DNA of 37,437 bases from Puniceicoccales bacterium (GTDB lineage: Bacteria > Verrucomicrobiota > Verrucomicrobiia > Opitutales > JAIRLG01): assembly GCA_031279255.1 (NCBI GenBank), contig JAITIW010000040.1, positions 1-37,437 of the forward strand, given 5' to 3'. A program made the translations under genes and the position numbers. A model generated the notes under the pieces. The model did not search any database. It had not been told where the DNA came from and worked only from the letters and a program-made list of their open reading frames with translations. This document shows positions 7,987 through 17,025 of the stretch, piece by piece (the stretch's first letter is position 1; the number at the start of each line of letters is the position of its first letter).

Positions 7987-8577
7987 CTATGCGCCGATTT
8001 GGTAACGGGTAAAGCGCCCCACACGGATATTTTCGCCAATGCGGGCCACAACAGAAGCTATGTGTTCTTCGACAGAAATATCCTGATTTTTGACAAACGG
8101 CTGCTCCAGTAGACATATCTGATGGAACCATTTGTCGATTTTTCCTTCCACGATCTTTTCGATGACATTTTGCGGCTTTCCACTCACTTGGGCTGTGGCA
8201 ATTTCTTTTTCGGAATCGATGGCAGTTTGTGGTACGCAATCCCGTGAAATATAGAGTGGATTCGAAGCAGCGATATGCATGCAGATATCTTTGGCAAGCT
8301 GACTAAAATCCGCATTTTTGGCGACGAAATCCGTTTCGCAATTGAGCTCCAAAAGGACACCGATACGCCCTCCCATGTGAATGTAGGACTCGATGATACC
8401 TTCATGGGTTTCTCGGGTAGCTTTTTTTGCCGCTGCCACCATACCTCTTTTTTTGAGAACGATAATGGCCGCTTCGATGTCGCCCTGTGCCTCCACTAAT
8501 GCTTTTTTGCAATCCACAAAACCAACCCCGGTACGTTGCCGAAGTTCACTTACCAGCGTTGCATTGACCTCTAACAT
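7987..8577 (-). CDS. tsf: Elongation factor Ts
   Basis: Guanine-nucleotide exchange factor for EF-Tu. The N-terminal UBA-like domain shows LVSELRQRTGVGFVDCKKAL and the nucleotide-exchange core shows LLELNCETDFVAKN, where TDFV is the EF-Tu contact motif. At 196 residues it is the short form, with a reduced coiled-coil and dimerisation part compared with the roughly 280-residue E. coli protein. The C-terminal VGRFTRYQIG is typical. It follows rpsB with a one-base gap, the usual conserved rpsB-tsf operon. Confidence 0.97.
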   Translation of the reverse strand: MLEVNATLVSELRQRTGVGFVDCKKALVEAQGDIEAAIIVLKKRGMVAAAKKATRETHEGIIESYIHMGGRIGVLLELNCETDFVAKNADFSQLAKDICMHIAASNPLYISRDCVPQTAIDSEKEIATAQVSGKPQNVIEKIVEGKIDKWFHQICLLEQPFVKNQDISVEEHIASVVARIGENIRVGRFTRYQIGA

Positions 8578-8578
8578 A

Positions 8579-9379
8579 TTAATTTTCCTGAATATTGATG
8601 GTTACTTCTTCAATTTTTACGGCGTCTTCCGCATGGGAAACAACATCGGTCTTGACCGGAATTTCCTTCAGTTGCTTGGCTTCTATCTTTTTCTGCTCCA
8701 GCAGGGCTTGCCCTTGTTCGATGGCTTCCGCCAAACAGGTTAAAATGATTTGAATCGATTTTGTCAGATCATCATTGCCGGGAATGGGATAAGGTACCAG
8801 TTCTGGATTGGAATTGGTGTCGACGATGGCCACGACAGGTATTCCCAATCGTTGGGCTTCTGCGACCGCAATATGTTCCTGATGGATATCCACCACCAGG
8901 AGAGCCGATGGCAGTTGCGTCACTTCGACAAGGCCTTCAAAGCTGCGGAACATACGAGCCATTTGGCGTCGGATGACCGATGCTTCCTTCTTGAGCATGG
9001 TGTCCAGAGAACCATCTTCCTGCATCCGAAGATAATGACGATATTTGTTCAGGCTGCGGTGGACGGTCTCGAAATTGGTCAGACATCCGCCCAGCCAACG
9101 ATTGGCCACAAAAGGCATTTGGACGGACTTGGCTAAGTCGCGAATAATCTCTTGGGCTGGTATTTTAGTCCCCACGAACCAAATTTTTTGACCATCCAAA
9201 GCGATATTTTTGAGAAAATCATAGGCCTTCTGGAGCTGTTTGTAGGTCTTTTCGAGATCAATGACCGATACGCCGGCCACATGTCCATAGATGAATTTTT
9301 GAGACTTTGGATTCCAGCGACATCGCTGATGTCCCAGATGGACGCCGGCTTCAAATAGATCCTGTATCGTGATATTCAT
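8579..9379 (-). CDS. rpsB: 30S ribosomal protein S2
   Basis: Small-subunit protein S2, 266 residues. Family motifs: LFEAGVHLGHQRCRWNPK at the N-terminus, FVANRWLGGCLTNF, and PSALLVVDIHQEHIAVAEA...VAIVDTNSNPELVPYPIPGNDD. A short acidic/lysine tail follows the core, as in many lineages. The start ATG is preceded by GGAGC about six bases upstream. First gene of an rpsB-tsf operon; a possible promoter and a tandem repeat lie upstream. Confidence 0.98.
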   Translation of the reverse strand: MNITIQDLFEAGVHLGHQRCRWNPKSQKFIYGHVAGVSVIDLEKTYKQLQKAYDFLKNIALDGQKIWFVGTKIPAQEIIRDLAKSVQMPFVANRWLGGCLTNFETVHRSLNKYRHYLRMQEDGSLDTMLKKEASVIRRQMARMFRSFEGLVEVTQLPSALLVVDIHQEHIAVAEAQRLGIPVVAIVDTNSNPELVPYPIPGNDDLTKSIQIILTCLAEAIEQGQALLEQKKIEAKQLKEIPVKTDVVSHAEDAVKIEEVTINIQEN

Positions 9380-9439
9380 AAAAGCTCCGTACCTTTTCAG
9401 GCCTTGGATAATAGTTGTTGAAGGTTAAACTGATCTGTA

Positions 9440-9467
9440 TGTGTAAATGAGGAACGAGCTTTGACAA
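9440..9467 (-). promoter_or_regulatory. Possible rpsB promoter
   Basis: On the minus strand TTGTCA (9462-9467) is followed after 16 bases by TACACA (9440-9445), about 60 bp upstream of the rpsB start. The -35 matches five of six consensus bases; the -10 is poor. The position fits a leadered ribosomal-protein promoter, but the match is weak. Confidence 0.3.
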
Positions 9468-9483
9468 GTCCTTTTTGGAAAAG

Positions 9484-9540
9484 TTGAGTATGAGTTTTGA
9501 TGTTTCAGAACTTTGAGCATGAGTTTCGACATTTCAGAAC
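9484..9540. repeat. Two-copy tandem repeat upstream of rpsB
   Basis: Units of 28 bp at 9484-9511 and 9513-9540 are separated by one base, giving a 29-bp period, and match at 24 of 28 positions. The core is TTGAG-ATGAGTTT-GA--TTTCAGAAC. They lie just upstream of the candidate rpsB promoter and next to cloverleaf copy 2. Function unknown; the position would suit an upstream protein-binding site. Confidence 0.6.
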
Positions 9541-9577
9541 TGCGCTGGTTTTCGATAGGATCGACGCATCTCACTGC

Positions 9578-9685
9578 CCACTGCCTTTAGAGCCCTTATG
9601 GGCTCCTGCCCGCTGTGCGGGCCGCGCCTAATGGAGGAAAATGAAAAGCAATTTGCATTTCCTCCACCAGGCGCAAAGGCAGTGG
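9578..9685 (-). repeat. Cloverleaf repeat, copy 2 (inverted)
   Basis: A 108-bp element in the opposite orientation to copy 1. Outer stem: 11 bp, CCACTGCCTTT (9578-9588) with AAAGGCAGTGG (9675-9685). Inside, in plus-strand order: GAGCCC-TTAT-GGGCTC (9590-9605), GCCCGC-TGT-GCGGGC (9608-9622), then the long A/T-rich hairpin (9624-9674) with GCGCCT/AGGCGC at its base and GGAGGAAAATG opposite CATTTCCTCC. It lies in the gap between rpsB and leuS (9380-9852), which otherwise shows no gene. Confidence 0.85.
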
Positions 9686-9852
9686 AGAAAATTTTTGTAG
9701 TGGAGAATTTTTCTGCCGGAAAGAAGCCCCAAAATGACCCTAATTTCGCCTTAAATACCCCTGGTTTCGTTTTTTTTCTGCAGCGGCCACGATGGCCGAG
9801 GCCACAAAGCGTGAATATTGCCTAAGCTGGCGCTGTTATTCTGGGGTTACGG

Positions 9853-12450
9853 TTATTTCAGGACTAAGTTGATGAGTTTCTGAGCTACCCAAATAACGCG
9901 CTGAATACTTTTCTCACGGAGAAAAGAATGTATTTTCTTCCGCGATGTGGCGAGAGCCAAGGCTTCTTCTTGCGAACAATCCAACGCTACTTCCATTTCA
10001 TCCCGAGCTTTCCCGTCGATCATGATGACAATTTTGATACGATCACGATAAAGATACTGCGGATCGGCCTGGGGCCATGGAGCCTGGACGATGCTAAAGG
10101 ATTCCCCCAATCGACACCAGAGCTCTTCGGCCATATGCGGTGCGAACGGGGCCAATAATGACAGCAATTGCTTGACCGAATGCTGGCTGATACGTGCTGG
10201 CGTGGCTTCATTGACAAAGATCATCATCTGCGAAATGGCCGTATTGAAGCGCAAATTTTCGATATCTTCCGTCACTTTACGAATACTTTCATGGAGTAGG
10301 ACCGCAAGAGCCTCATCATCTTTTTCGGAAAAATTTTGAAGGATACTTCCATTCTCTTGAAGGACTAGTCGCCAAACTTTCTTGAGAAAGCGAAAACTAC
10401 CCTCGATGCCATGAGTATTCCAAGGCTTCATCGCCTCCAGTGGCCCCAAAAACATTTCGTAAAGCCGTAAGGTATCGGCTCCATACATCTGGATAATATC
10501 ATCAGGATTCACCACATTGCCACGGCTTTTCGACATTTTATTCCCATCTTCTCCAAGAATGATACCCTGATGAAAAAGCCGCGGATAGGGCTCAGGATTT
10601 TCGACAAAGCCGATATCAAAGAGAAATCGATGCCAAAAACGGGCATATAAAAGATGCAGTACCGCATGTTCCGCCCCACCGATGTAAAAATCCGGCGAAG
10701 CCCAATAGTGCAAATCCTGAGGATCGACCAAGGCTGCATCATAGTGAGGACTGAGGTAGCGCAGATGATACCAACAAGAACCGGCCCATTGGGGCATGGT
10801 ATTGGTTTCGCGATGAGCGTGTACCCAATGGGCGTCCCGATGTTCTCCTTTCACATGGGCCTGCACTTCACCCGTTCGTATGTGAAGCCACACATCGCAA
10901 AAATCTTTGGCTCGTTTTAATGGGCTTTCTCCGCTATCCGAAGGAAGATAGGAGGAAATGGGAGGCAATGTCAGAGGAAGCTGTTCAGAGCTTAAAGGTA
11001 TGGCGACCCACGTGATTCCTTTAGAATTATAAGTAACCGCTTCTTGAGGAAGAAATTCCTTGAAATAAAAATCCGCTAAAGATAGGCATCGATGATAATC
11101 TTCTTCTCGTACCCAGAGGATCGGAATCGGTTCGCCCCAGTAACGCTGACGCGAAAAGAGCCAATCATGTAATTTATAATGGACAGAAATTTTTCCGCGA
11201 CCGAGGGTTTTTAAATGTTCCGTGATCTTTTGACGCGCCTGATATGAGTCGAGTCCATCGAATGTCTGCGAATGACATAAAACACCATCGTCACAAAAGG
11301 GAATGCAGGTCGCAATATCATCATGGCCAGAAGAATGTTTTGGCCGAATGACAGACAGGATATCCAATCCAAATTTTTGTGCGAATTCAAAATCGCGTTC
11401 ATCATGTGCCGGGACAGCCATAACAGCCGCTGTTCCATAAGTCCCGAGAACGTAATCGGCGATCCAAATGGGAACATACTGGTGGGTGAGGGGATGTAGC
11501 GCGTAGGTACCGGTAAAAACACCGGTTTTTTCTTTGGCCAATCCCGTACGTTCGAGGTCACTTTTTCGCTTTGTTTGGGCGATGTAATCTTCCACGGCTC
11601 TGCGATGAGTCAGAGGAACAATTTTTGGCAACAGCGGATGTTCCGGTGCCAGGACAAGATAGCTGACGCCATAGATCGTATCGCAGCGCGTGGTATAGAC
11701 CCATAGCGAATCAGGCTGATCTTTAAGAATGAATTGTATTTCAGTTCCTTCTGAGCGGCCGATCCACGCGATTTGCTGTTGTTTGGTGGATTCAGGCCAA
11801 TCTAGAATAGGAAGGCTTTCCAGGAGCTTATCCGCATAGGCGGTAATGCGCAAAACCCATTGGCGTAAATTTTTACGCTCTACGGGATGATGCCCGCGCT
11901 CGGAATAGCCGCTGATGACTTCTTCATTGGCCAAGACAGATTTCAATTCAGGACACCACCAGACAGGTCTTTCGTCCACATAGGCCAAGCCATGTTTAAA
12001 AAATTGTAAAAAAATCCACTGAGTCCATCGGTAATATAGAGGATCTGTCGTGTTGATCTCTCGGTCCCAATCGATGGCAAAACCCAAGCGGCGTATTTGT
12101 TCTCGAAAGTGCTCGATGTTATGCGCTGTATTGATACTCGGAGCTTGGCCCGTGAGGATAGCATGTTGTTCCGCCGGAAGGCCAAAAGCATCCCAGCCCA
12201 TGGGATGTAGGACATTGAATCCGCAACTCCGTTTATAACGTGCTAAAATATCAGAAGCGGTATATCCCTCTGGATGTCCGATATGTAGACCAGCTCCAGA
12301 AGGGTAGGGGAACATATCGAGGACATAGTATTTCCTTTTCTTGCTCGTAATAGGATCGGCTGCGAAAGTCTTATGTTGCTGCCATTTCGCTTGCCAAAAG
12401 GCTTCGATTTTCTGGAAATCGTAACCTTCACAGCTGCAATGTTCCTCCAT
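9853..12450 (-). CDS. leuS: Leucyl-tRNA synthetase
   Basis: Class I synthetase of 865 residues that charges tRNA-Leu. The HIGH motif is PYPSGAGLHIGHPEGY near residue 50, the KMSKS motif is NKMSKSRGNVVNPDD near 637, and the CP1 editing domain carries TTRCDTIYGVSYLVLAPEHP. WAGSCWYHLRY and GGAEHAVLHLLYARFWH are typical of bacterial LeuRS. The C-terminal domain is complete. The gene lies 33 bp downstream of the PFK homologue on the same strand, so the two may share a transcript. Confidence 0.98.
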   Translation of the reverse strand: MEEHCSCEGYDFQKIEAFWQAKWQQHKTFAADPITSKKRKYYVLDMFPYPSGAGLHIGHPEGYTASDILARYKRSCGFNVLHPMGWDAFGLPAEQHAILTGQAPSINTAHNIEHFREQIRRLGFAIDWDREINTTDPLYYRWTQWIFLQFFKHGLAYVDERPVWWCPELKSVLANEEVISGYSERGHHPVERKNLRQWVLRITAYADKLLESLPILDWPESTKQQQIAWIGRSEGTEIQFILKDQPDSLWVYTTRCDTIYGVSYLVLAPEHPLLPKIVPLTHRRAVEDYIAQTKRKSDLERTGLAKEKTGVFTGTYALHPLTHQYVPIWIADYVLGTYGTAAVMAVPAHDERDFEFAQKFGLDILSVIRPKHSSGHDDIATCIPFCDDGVLCHSQTFDGLDSYQARQKITEHLKTLGRGKISVHYKLHDWLFSRQRYWGEPIPILWVREEDYHRCLSLADFYFKEFLPQEAVTYNSKGITWVAIPLSSEQLPLTLPPISSYLPSDSGESPLKRAKDFCDVWLHIRTGEVQAHVKGEHRDAHWVHAHRETNTMPQWAGSCWYHLRYLSPHYDAALVDPQDLHYWASPDFYIGGAEHAVLHLLYARFWHRFLFDIGFVENPEPYPRLFHQGIILGEDGNKMSKSRGNVVNPDDIIQMYGADTLRLYEMFLGPLEAMKPWNTHGIEGSFRFLKKVWRLVLQENGSILQNFSEKDDEALAVLLHESIRKVTEDIENLRFNTAISQMMIFVNEATPARISQHSVKQLLSLLAPFAPHMAEELWCRLGESFSIVQAPWPQADPQYLYRDRIKIVIMIDGKARDEMEVALDCSQEEALALATSRKKIHSFLREKSIQRVIWVAQKLINLVLK

Positions 12451-12483
12451 AATATAAGCTATAAGCCCTGCGGAACCTAGATG

Positions 12484-13725
12484 CTAGGAAAGCGTCTTGA
12501 CGGGAATTTTTTTCAAGAAATTGAAAATGGGCAATCCTTCGTCGTCCTTTGTTTCGCAATGGCCGCGAATGAGTGGAAGGGTATATTTGGAAAAAATGGA
12601 TTGAACGCGACAACCGTCCTCTTCGAGCCAATTGAGCGGGAAAGTTTTTTCCGCTTGGGACATATTTTGAAGATCCGTCAGGTCGAATTTTACCGCATAG
12701 TGATTCCCTTCCTCTCGCAACAATGTCAGCATTTTCCCAGAAGCGCCCTCGATGGCAAACTTAACGGCATGGCGACCGCATTCGAAGGCTTCATCGATAT
12801 CGGTTTGCGAAGAACAATGGGCGGCTGTTTGCGGTGTAGAACCCAATTTGATCGTACGGACGGGAACACTGAGCTCAGAAGTGATCATGGCTTTCAAGAT
12901 ATCGCTGATGGCGATCGTCGTGTGACGACCTTCCATCAAAAGATGCGCCTTGGCGCTGATGAAATTCCCTTCGGCATCGGCAATACCTTCCGCCACGACG
13001 ATGATGCAATGGGCTGAGGATTGCAAAACCGTTTGGACATCGTTAAGTAGCTGTTCTTTGGAAAAGACCACCTCTGGGAGATAGATGATATGAGGGGCAT
13101 CTTCCGGATGATCTTTTCTTTTGGCTAGAGAAGCTCCGGCCGCCAACCAACCCGTATGGTGCCCATCTACTTCGATGATGGATACGAGATGAGGAATACC
13201 AGCGGAGAGGCTATCCATGGCAACTTCTCGGACCGTTGTGGCGATGTATTTCACTGCGCTGCCGTAGCCCAAACAGTGATCCGTTGCCGAAAGATCATTT
13301 TCAACGCTGTGAGGGATAGCTAAAACTTGAAGAGGGAAATTGGAGGCCTGAGCTTGCTGATGGATTTTACTAGCCACTTCCTGCGCTTGGTGATTTCCAA
13401 TCGTGAAAAAATAATGAATGTTGTGGGTTTGAAAAATATTCAAAATGCGCTGCCATTCTTCTGTTCGTTGGGCAGAAGATACGCCAATTCCGAGAGCGGC
13501 ACCAGGAGTTGTCTTCAAAGCGCGAATGCTCTGCTGAGATTCTGCGGCTAGGTCGATGAATTTTTCTCCCAAAATTCCTTGGACACCCTGTAGTCCGCCA
13601 TAAATTTCCTCGATGCATTCGTGATCCAGCGCTTCCGTAATGATGCCACTTAAACTGGCATTACTGGCACTGGAAAGGCTTCCAAGCTGTGTGACTAATA
13701 AGTTACCCTTTAAAGACATTTCCAT
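12484..13725 (-). CDS. PPi-type phosphofructokinase homologue with altered active-site motifs
   Basis: Phosphofructokinase-family protein, 413 residues, the usual length for the PPi-dependent clade, alignable throughout (GNLLVTQ, EEIYGGLQGV, LAAESQQSIRALKTTPGAALG, YGSAVKYIATTVREV, GWLAAGASLAKR, IIYLPEV). Key motifs are changed. The N-terminal SGG is LGS; the GG(N/D)(D/G)S phosphate-binding loop reads IGNHQA; the catalytic PKTIDND reads PHSVEND, losing the Lys linked to PPi use and replacing the base Asp by Glu; and the substrate-binding MGR reads DGH. The frame is intact, so the protein is probably made, perhaps as a regulatory subunit or an enzyme with another substrate. Classical Pfp activity looks unlikely. 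It lies upstream of leuS and diverges from grpE. Confidence 0.85.
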   Translation of the reverse strand: MEMSLKGNLLVTQLGSLSSASNASLSGIITEALDHECIEEIYGGLQGVQGILGEKFIDLAAESQQSIRALKTTPGAALGIGVSSAQRTEEWQRILNIFQTHNIHYFFTIGNHQAQEVASKIHQQAQASNFPLQVLAIPHSVENDLSATDHCLGYGSAVKYIATTVREVAMDSLSAGIPHLVSIIEVDGHHTGWLAAGASLAKRKDHPEDAPHIIYLPEVVFSKEQLLNDVQTVLQSSAHCIIVVAEGIADAEGNFISAKAHLLMEGRHTTIAISDILKAMITSELSVPVRTIKLGSTPQTAAHCSSQTDIDEAFECGRHAVKFAIEGASGKMLTLLREEGNHYAVKFDLTDLQNMSQAEKTFPLNWLEEDGCRVQSIFSKYTLPLIRGHCETKDDEGLPIFNFLKKIPVKTLS

Positions 13726-13847
13726 AAGACTCTTCTTTCAGGCGAGGAGGGTGCCATTTTTATAGGAGAAAATCAATCCCAAAAACAGCGTGAAAAAATT
13801 TAAGGCGAAAAATTGTGTTTTCTTCTTTTCTTTTTGTCTATCTTTTT

Positions 13848-13876
13848 TTGGAATGCGTCTATAATATATTTATAAT
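13848..13876 (+). promoter_or_regulatory. Sigma70-like promoter of grpE-dnaJ
   Basis: TTGGAA (13848-13853) and a perfect TATAAT (13871-13876) are separated by 17 bases, 36 bp before the grpE start. Two more TATAAT hexamers lie at 13860-13865 and 13896-13901, both within the repeated word GTCTATAAT. No CIRCE inverted repeat (TTAGCACTC...GAGTGCTAA) is present, so HrcA control is not indicated here. Confidence 0.55.
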
Positions 13877-13912
13877 GTACGACACGATATATGTCTATAA
13901 TGCATAGGCCTT

Positions 13913-14527
13913 ATGGAAAAAGAAGATCTTAAGGATAGGCTCTCAGACGAGTCTTTTTTTTCAGATAAGAAGAATGAAAAAAATTCTTCTGAAGAATTGA
14001 AAATTCCTCAGAAACTTGAGGAAAAATCTACAGTCGATGAGACAAAAAGTGATGAATCTGCGGCGGAAAAGAAATATTTAGCCGCTTATGTTCAACTTCA
14101 GGCTGATTTTGAAAATTTTAAGAAAAGATCAGCCAAGGAGCGTGAAGAATGGACAAAAATGGCCACTCGGCATCTCATCGAGGAATTGCTAACGGTTGTC
14201 GATCATCTCGATCTTGCCATGCAGTCCGCTCATCCGGATGATGAGAAAAGCCGGCAGATCGTTCAGGGATTTGCGATGATCGTCGAACAACTCAAAAAAT
14301 TGCTCAGTCAGCATGGATTGTCAGAAGTGGGGCAGTTGGGCGAGTTATTTAATCCTCAGCTCCATGAAGCGGTAGCTCAGGCAGCTCATGCGACGATTCC
14401 GCCAGATCATATCTGTCAAATTGTCCGAGTGGGTTACCAATTACATGATCTTGTCTTACGTCCCGCTTCGGTTATGGTATCGACAGGTCCAGACGCTAAG
14501 ATGGAAGCAAAAGAGAGATCACTATGA
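13913..14527 (+). CDS. grpE: Nucleotide exchange factor GrpE
   Basis: Exchange factor of the Hsp70 chaperone DnaK, 204 residues. A charged, disordered N-terminus is followed by the coiled coil ([20 protein letters not shown]) and the DnaK-contacting beta domain with the conserved end LHEAVAQ...[20 protein letters not shown]. The ATG has only a weak ribosome site (TAGG six bases before). Its last four bases (ATGA) overlap the dnaJ start, showing a translationally coupled grpE-dnaJ operon. dnaK itself is not in the window. Confidence 0.96.
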   Translation: MEKEDLKDRLSDESFFSDKKNEKNSSEELKIPQKLEEKSTVDETKSDESAAEKKYLAAYVQLQADFENFKKRSAKEREEWTKMATRHLIEELLTVVDHLDLAMQSAHPDDEKSRQIVQGFAMIVEQLKKLLSQHGLSEVGQLGELFNPQLHEAVAQAAHATIPPDHICQIVRVGYQLHDLVLRPASVMVSTGPDAKMEAKERSL

Positions 14528-15687
14528 GTAGTTCTGAAGATTATTACAGTTTACTGGGCGTTTCCAAAAATGCCACCGATGAGGAGCTCAAAAAGGCTTA
14601 TCGAAAAATGGCCGTAAAATATCATCCGGATAAGAATCCAGGAGATAAGTCGGCCGAAGAAAAATTCAAAAAAATTTCAGAGGCCTACGAAATCCTTCAT
14701 GATAGTCAGAAGCGAGCCGCCTACGATCGCTATGGTCATGCGGCCTTCGATCCTCAACAAGGAGGAGCTGGTGCTTCTTATAGCCGATCTCAAGGTGGAT
14801 TTCGTCAAGGATTTGGGGGATTTACGGATCCCTTTGAGATATTTCGCCAAGCATTTGGCGGCGGTTTTGATGATTTTTTGGGTGGAGGTCGTTCTCGCCG
14901 CAGTGCATCTCATGCTTCCGCCGGTACCGATCTGCGCTATGATTTGGAAATAACACTCCTAGAAGCTTTCAAAGGCATCGAGAAAACCATTCGCTATAAT
15001 CGCCACGTGACCTGCTCTGTCTGTCATGGCAGTGGAGCCGAAAAAGGTTCTTCTAGAAGCAGCTGCTCTACGTGTCGCGGTTCCGGATTCGTCATGACTT
15101 CTCAAGGTTTTATGACCATTCAACAGACCTGTCCTCGATGTCACGGCCAAGGTGTGGTGATCGAGAAACCCTGCTCCCATTGCTATGGAGAGGGTAGGGT
15201 AGTAGAACAGACGACCACAAAGGTCAAAATTCCAGCCGGCGTCGATACGGGTATGCAACTACGTTTAGCGGGATTTGGCGGAGCTGGAGAACAGGGCGGC
15301 AGCTCAGGCAATCTTTACGTCATCATTCAAGTCAAAGAAGATAAACATTTTGAACGTCATGGCAATGATTTGCATTGTCGTATTTCGGTTCCCTTTACAT
15401 TGGCTGCGCTCGGGGGCGAGATGAATCTCGATACCATCGACGGTCAAGCGATTTTAAAAATTCCGGCTGGTACGCAAGCGGAGAGCGTTTTGCGCGTCCG
15501 AGGGCAAGGGATGTCGATCCTCAATCGGGCGGACTTGAGGGGAGATCAATTGGTTCACATAGCGATCGAAGTGCCTAAGCGATTGACCACGGAACAAAAA
15601 GAAAAGCTAGAAGCCTTTGCTCATGCCTGTGAGTCCAAATCTAAAGGAAGTTTTTTCGATCGCCTGCGCGGAAGTTTTGGGCTTTGA
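14524..15687 (+). CDS. dnaJ: Chaperone DnaJ (Hsp40)
   Basis: Type I J-protein of 387 residues that stimulates DnaK ATPase and delivers substrates. The J domain (about residues 5-70) has the HPD motif in KYHPDKNPG. The Gly/Phe-rich region follows (about 75-130) with [14 protein letters not shown], then four CxxCxGxG zinc repeats ([32 protein letters not shown]) and the substrate-binding C-terminal domains. Complete and normal. Its first 430 bp or so are duplicated about 2.2 kb downstream, where the copied J domain has been joined to an exported protein. Confidence 0.98.
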   Translation: MSSSEDYYSLLGVSKNATDEELKKAYRKMAVKYHPDKNPGDKSAEEKFKKISEAYEILHDSQKRAAYDRYGHAAFDPQQGGAGASYSRSQGGFRQGFGGFTDPFEIFRQAFGGGFDDFLGGGRSRRSASHASAGTDLRYDLEITLLEAFKGIEKTIRYNRHVTCSVCHGSGAEKGSSRSSCSTCRGSGFVMTSQGFMTIQQTCPRCHGQGVVIEKPCSHCYGEGRVVEQTTTKVKIPAGVDTGMQLRLAGFGGAGEQGGSSGNLYVIIQVKEDKHFERHGNDLHCRISVPFTLAALGGEMNLDTIDGQAILKIPAGTQAESVLRVRGQGMSILNRADLRGDQLVHIAIEVPKRLTTEQKEKLEAFAHACESKSKGSFFDRLRGSFGL

Positions 15688-15778
15688 AGTTTTTTCCATA
15701 ACTCGGCACCTGCAGCGCCGGTTATACAAAAAAGCCTTGACAGCTAGGGGTTAATCATTGAAGTAAAGGGAGTGGGTT

Positions 15779-15928
15779 GTGGCTAAAAAAGCTATCACTG
15801 AACTATCTCCTCAGTTGTATGATCAGAGCATTCTAATGGTAAACATAAAACTTTTTAAGAAAAACTCTCGCAAAAGAGGAAACATTAACGTACAAGGGAA
15901 TGGATCATGGCAAAAGGAATATCACTAA
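15779..15928 (+). CDS. Possible 49-residue leader ORF
   Basis: Short frame from a GTG preceded by AAAGGGAG about six bases upstream, a better ribosome site than most in the window. The product (start VAKKAITELSPQLYDQSILM) is basic in its second half and matches nothing I recognise. The stop lies 22 bp inside the next gene, which would allow translational coupling. A TTGACA lies at 15737-15742, about 35 bp before the start, without a clear -10. It may be a chance frame in the untranslated leader of the exported J-domain gene. Confidence 0.25.
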   Translation: MAKKAITELSPQLYDQSILMVNIKLFKKNSRKRGNINVQGNGSWQKEYH

Positions 15929-17025
15929 AGAGTTTAAACTACATAGCAGCAAGTTTAGGGCTGCTGCTGTTAGTTCACTCGGCACAGGCAGTGCCGCGTG
16001 TTGAGTGGAGAATTGATAGAAATGGAATACTTCGCCCGCAGGACAGCAATGAATTACTTTTCCTACCGAATGATGATGCCATTGACGCATTCGTTCCAGT
16101 CCGCTTCGGCGGAGAAGCAAATCCGATAGCGATCGTCAAAATGTCGGACATAGAGGTCGGAGCTGATATAGCTAAAAACCCCACTTATCGGTCACTTCGA
16201 AACCACATTCGAGAATGGCTGCAGCGCCTAGGAGCTATCGACAATACAGGTCATTCTATGCGCAAGATATCCGTCTCCTTTATCTTTCATCAACCTCCAA
16301 ACTGGGACAAAACATATCGATCTACTGACAATATAAAAGTTTCCGGCATTTGGCGTTATGATGGCGATAGCTCGGCAGGTGTTCGCACCGCCGCGATTAA
16401 ATTTTTTCCACTAAGGCCAGGCCTGACGAAAGAGTTTCCGGAGAATCAGATTTCCTTTAGCCTCGCGGCGGATCAGCGAGAGGGTATGCGCGTTCAATCA
16501 CTGCCGAATGGCTTTTTGCTGCGGCAGCTTCCCTACGATTCACAAAGTGACGACTGGTGGCGCGTGTCGATCACCAGGAATGATGTGTCAACAGGGTTTT
16601 CATTTGCTGCTATCATCATGTTGTCAGATGGTGCTATCACTATCACAGTCGAAATAATTCCAATGAGAAGAAGTAAAGATGATAGGATTGAGGACGGTAT
16701 AAAAATTACCTTAAGCGAAAAGTTTTTTCAGGAAATGTCACAGGACATAAAGATACTGCGCGGCAAGTCTCGTAAAGATTATTATTCCTGCCTCACGCCA
16801 TATAGATTTAATCCATACAGTTTGCTGGGCGTTTCCAAAAAAACCACCAATGCGGAGATCAAAAAGGCTTATCACAAAATGGCTCTTAAATACCATCCAG
16901 ATAAAAATCTGGACAATAAGGAGTGGGCGACGAGAAAATTTCAACAGATTGGAGCGGCCTGTGAAATTCTTCGCGATAGCCAGAGGCGAGCTGCCTACGA
17001 TGGCTGTGATCCTGAGGACTTTTGA
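15907..17025 (+). CDS. Exported protein with C-terminal J domain
   Basis: Protein of 372 residues. A classical signal peptide is visible: MAKGIS, a hydrophobic core, then HSAQA|VPRVEW. Residues about 27-285 form a domain I do not recognise, shared with the exported protein at 31452-32243: the best block is GMRVQSLPNGFLLRQ against GIRTRSLPNGFCIRE. The end (about 298-368) is a J domain with intact HPD (LKYHPDKN) and [20 protein letters not shown], closely matching the dnaJ of this genome. The frame ends at 17025, where the dnaJ-derived sequence shifts frame. A J domain outside the cytoplasm has no DnaK to act on; if delivered into a host cell it could engage host Hsp70, which is inference. The next gene, on the other strand, is a SycD-like secretion chaperone. 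Confidence 0.75.
   Translation: MAKGISLKSLNYIAASLGLLLLVHSAQAVPRVEWRIDRNGILRPQDSNELLFLPNDDAIDAFVPVRFGGEANPIAIVKMSDIEVGADIAKNPTYRSLRNHIREWLQRLGAIDNTGHSMRKISVSFIFHQPPNWDKTYRSTDNIKVSGIWRYDGDSSAGVRTAAIKFFPLRPGLTKEFPENQISFSLAADQREGMRVQSLPNGFLLRQLPYDSQSDDWWRVSITRNDVSTGFSFAAIIMLSDGAITITVEIIPMRRSKDDRIEDGIKITLSEKFFQEMSQDIKILRGKSRKDYYSCLTPYRFNPYSLLGVSKKTTNAEIKKAYHKMALKYHPDKNLDNKEWATRKFQQIGAACEILRDSQRRAAYDGCDPEDF

Noticed and set aside
9598-9825. 75-codon frame through cloverleaf copy 2
   Set aside because: Translation of hairpin DNA; not conserved among copies, which differ in frame and length.
13801-13912. CIRCE (HrcA) heat-shock operator upstream of grpE
   Set aside because: Searched by eye for TTAGCACTC and its partner; absent.
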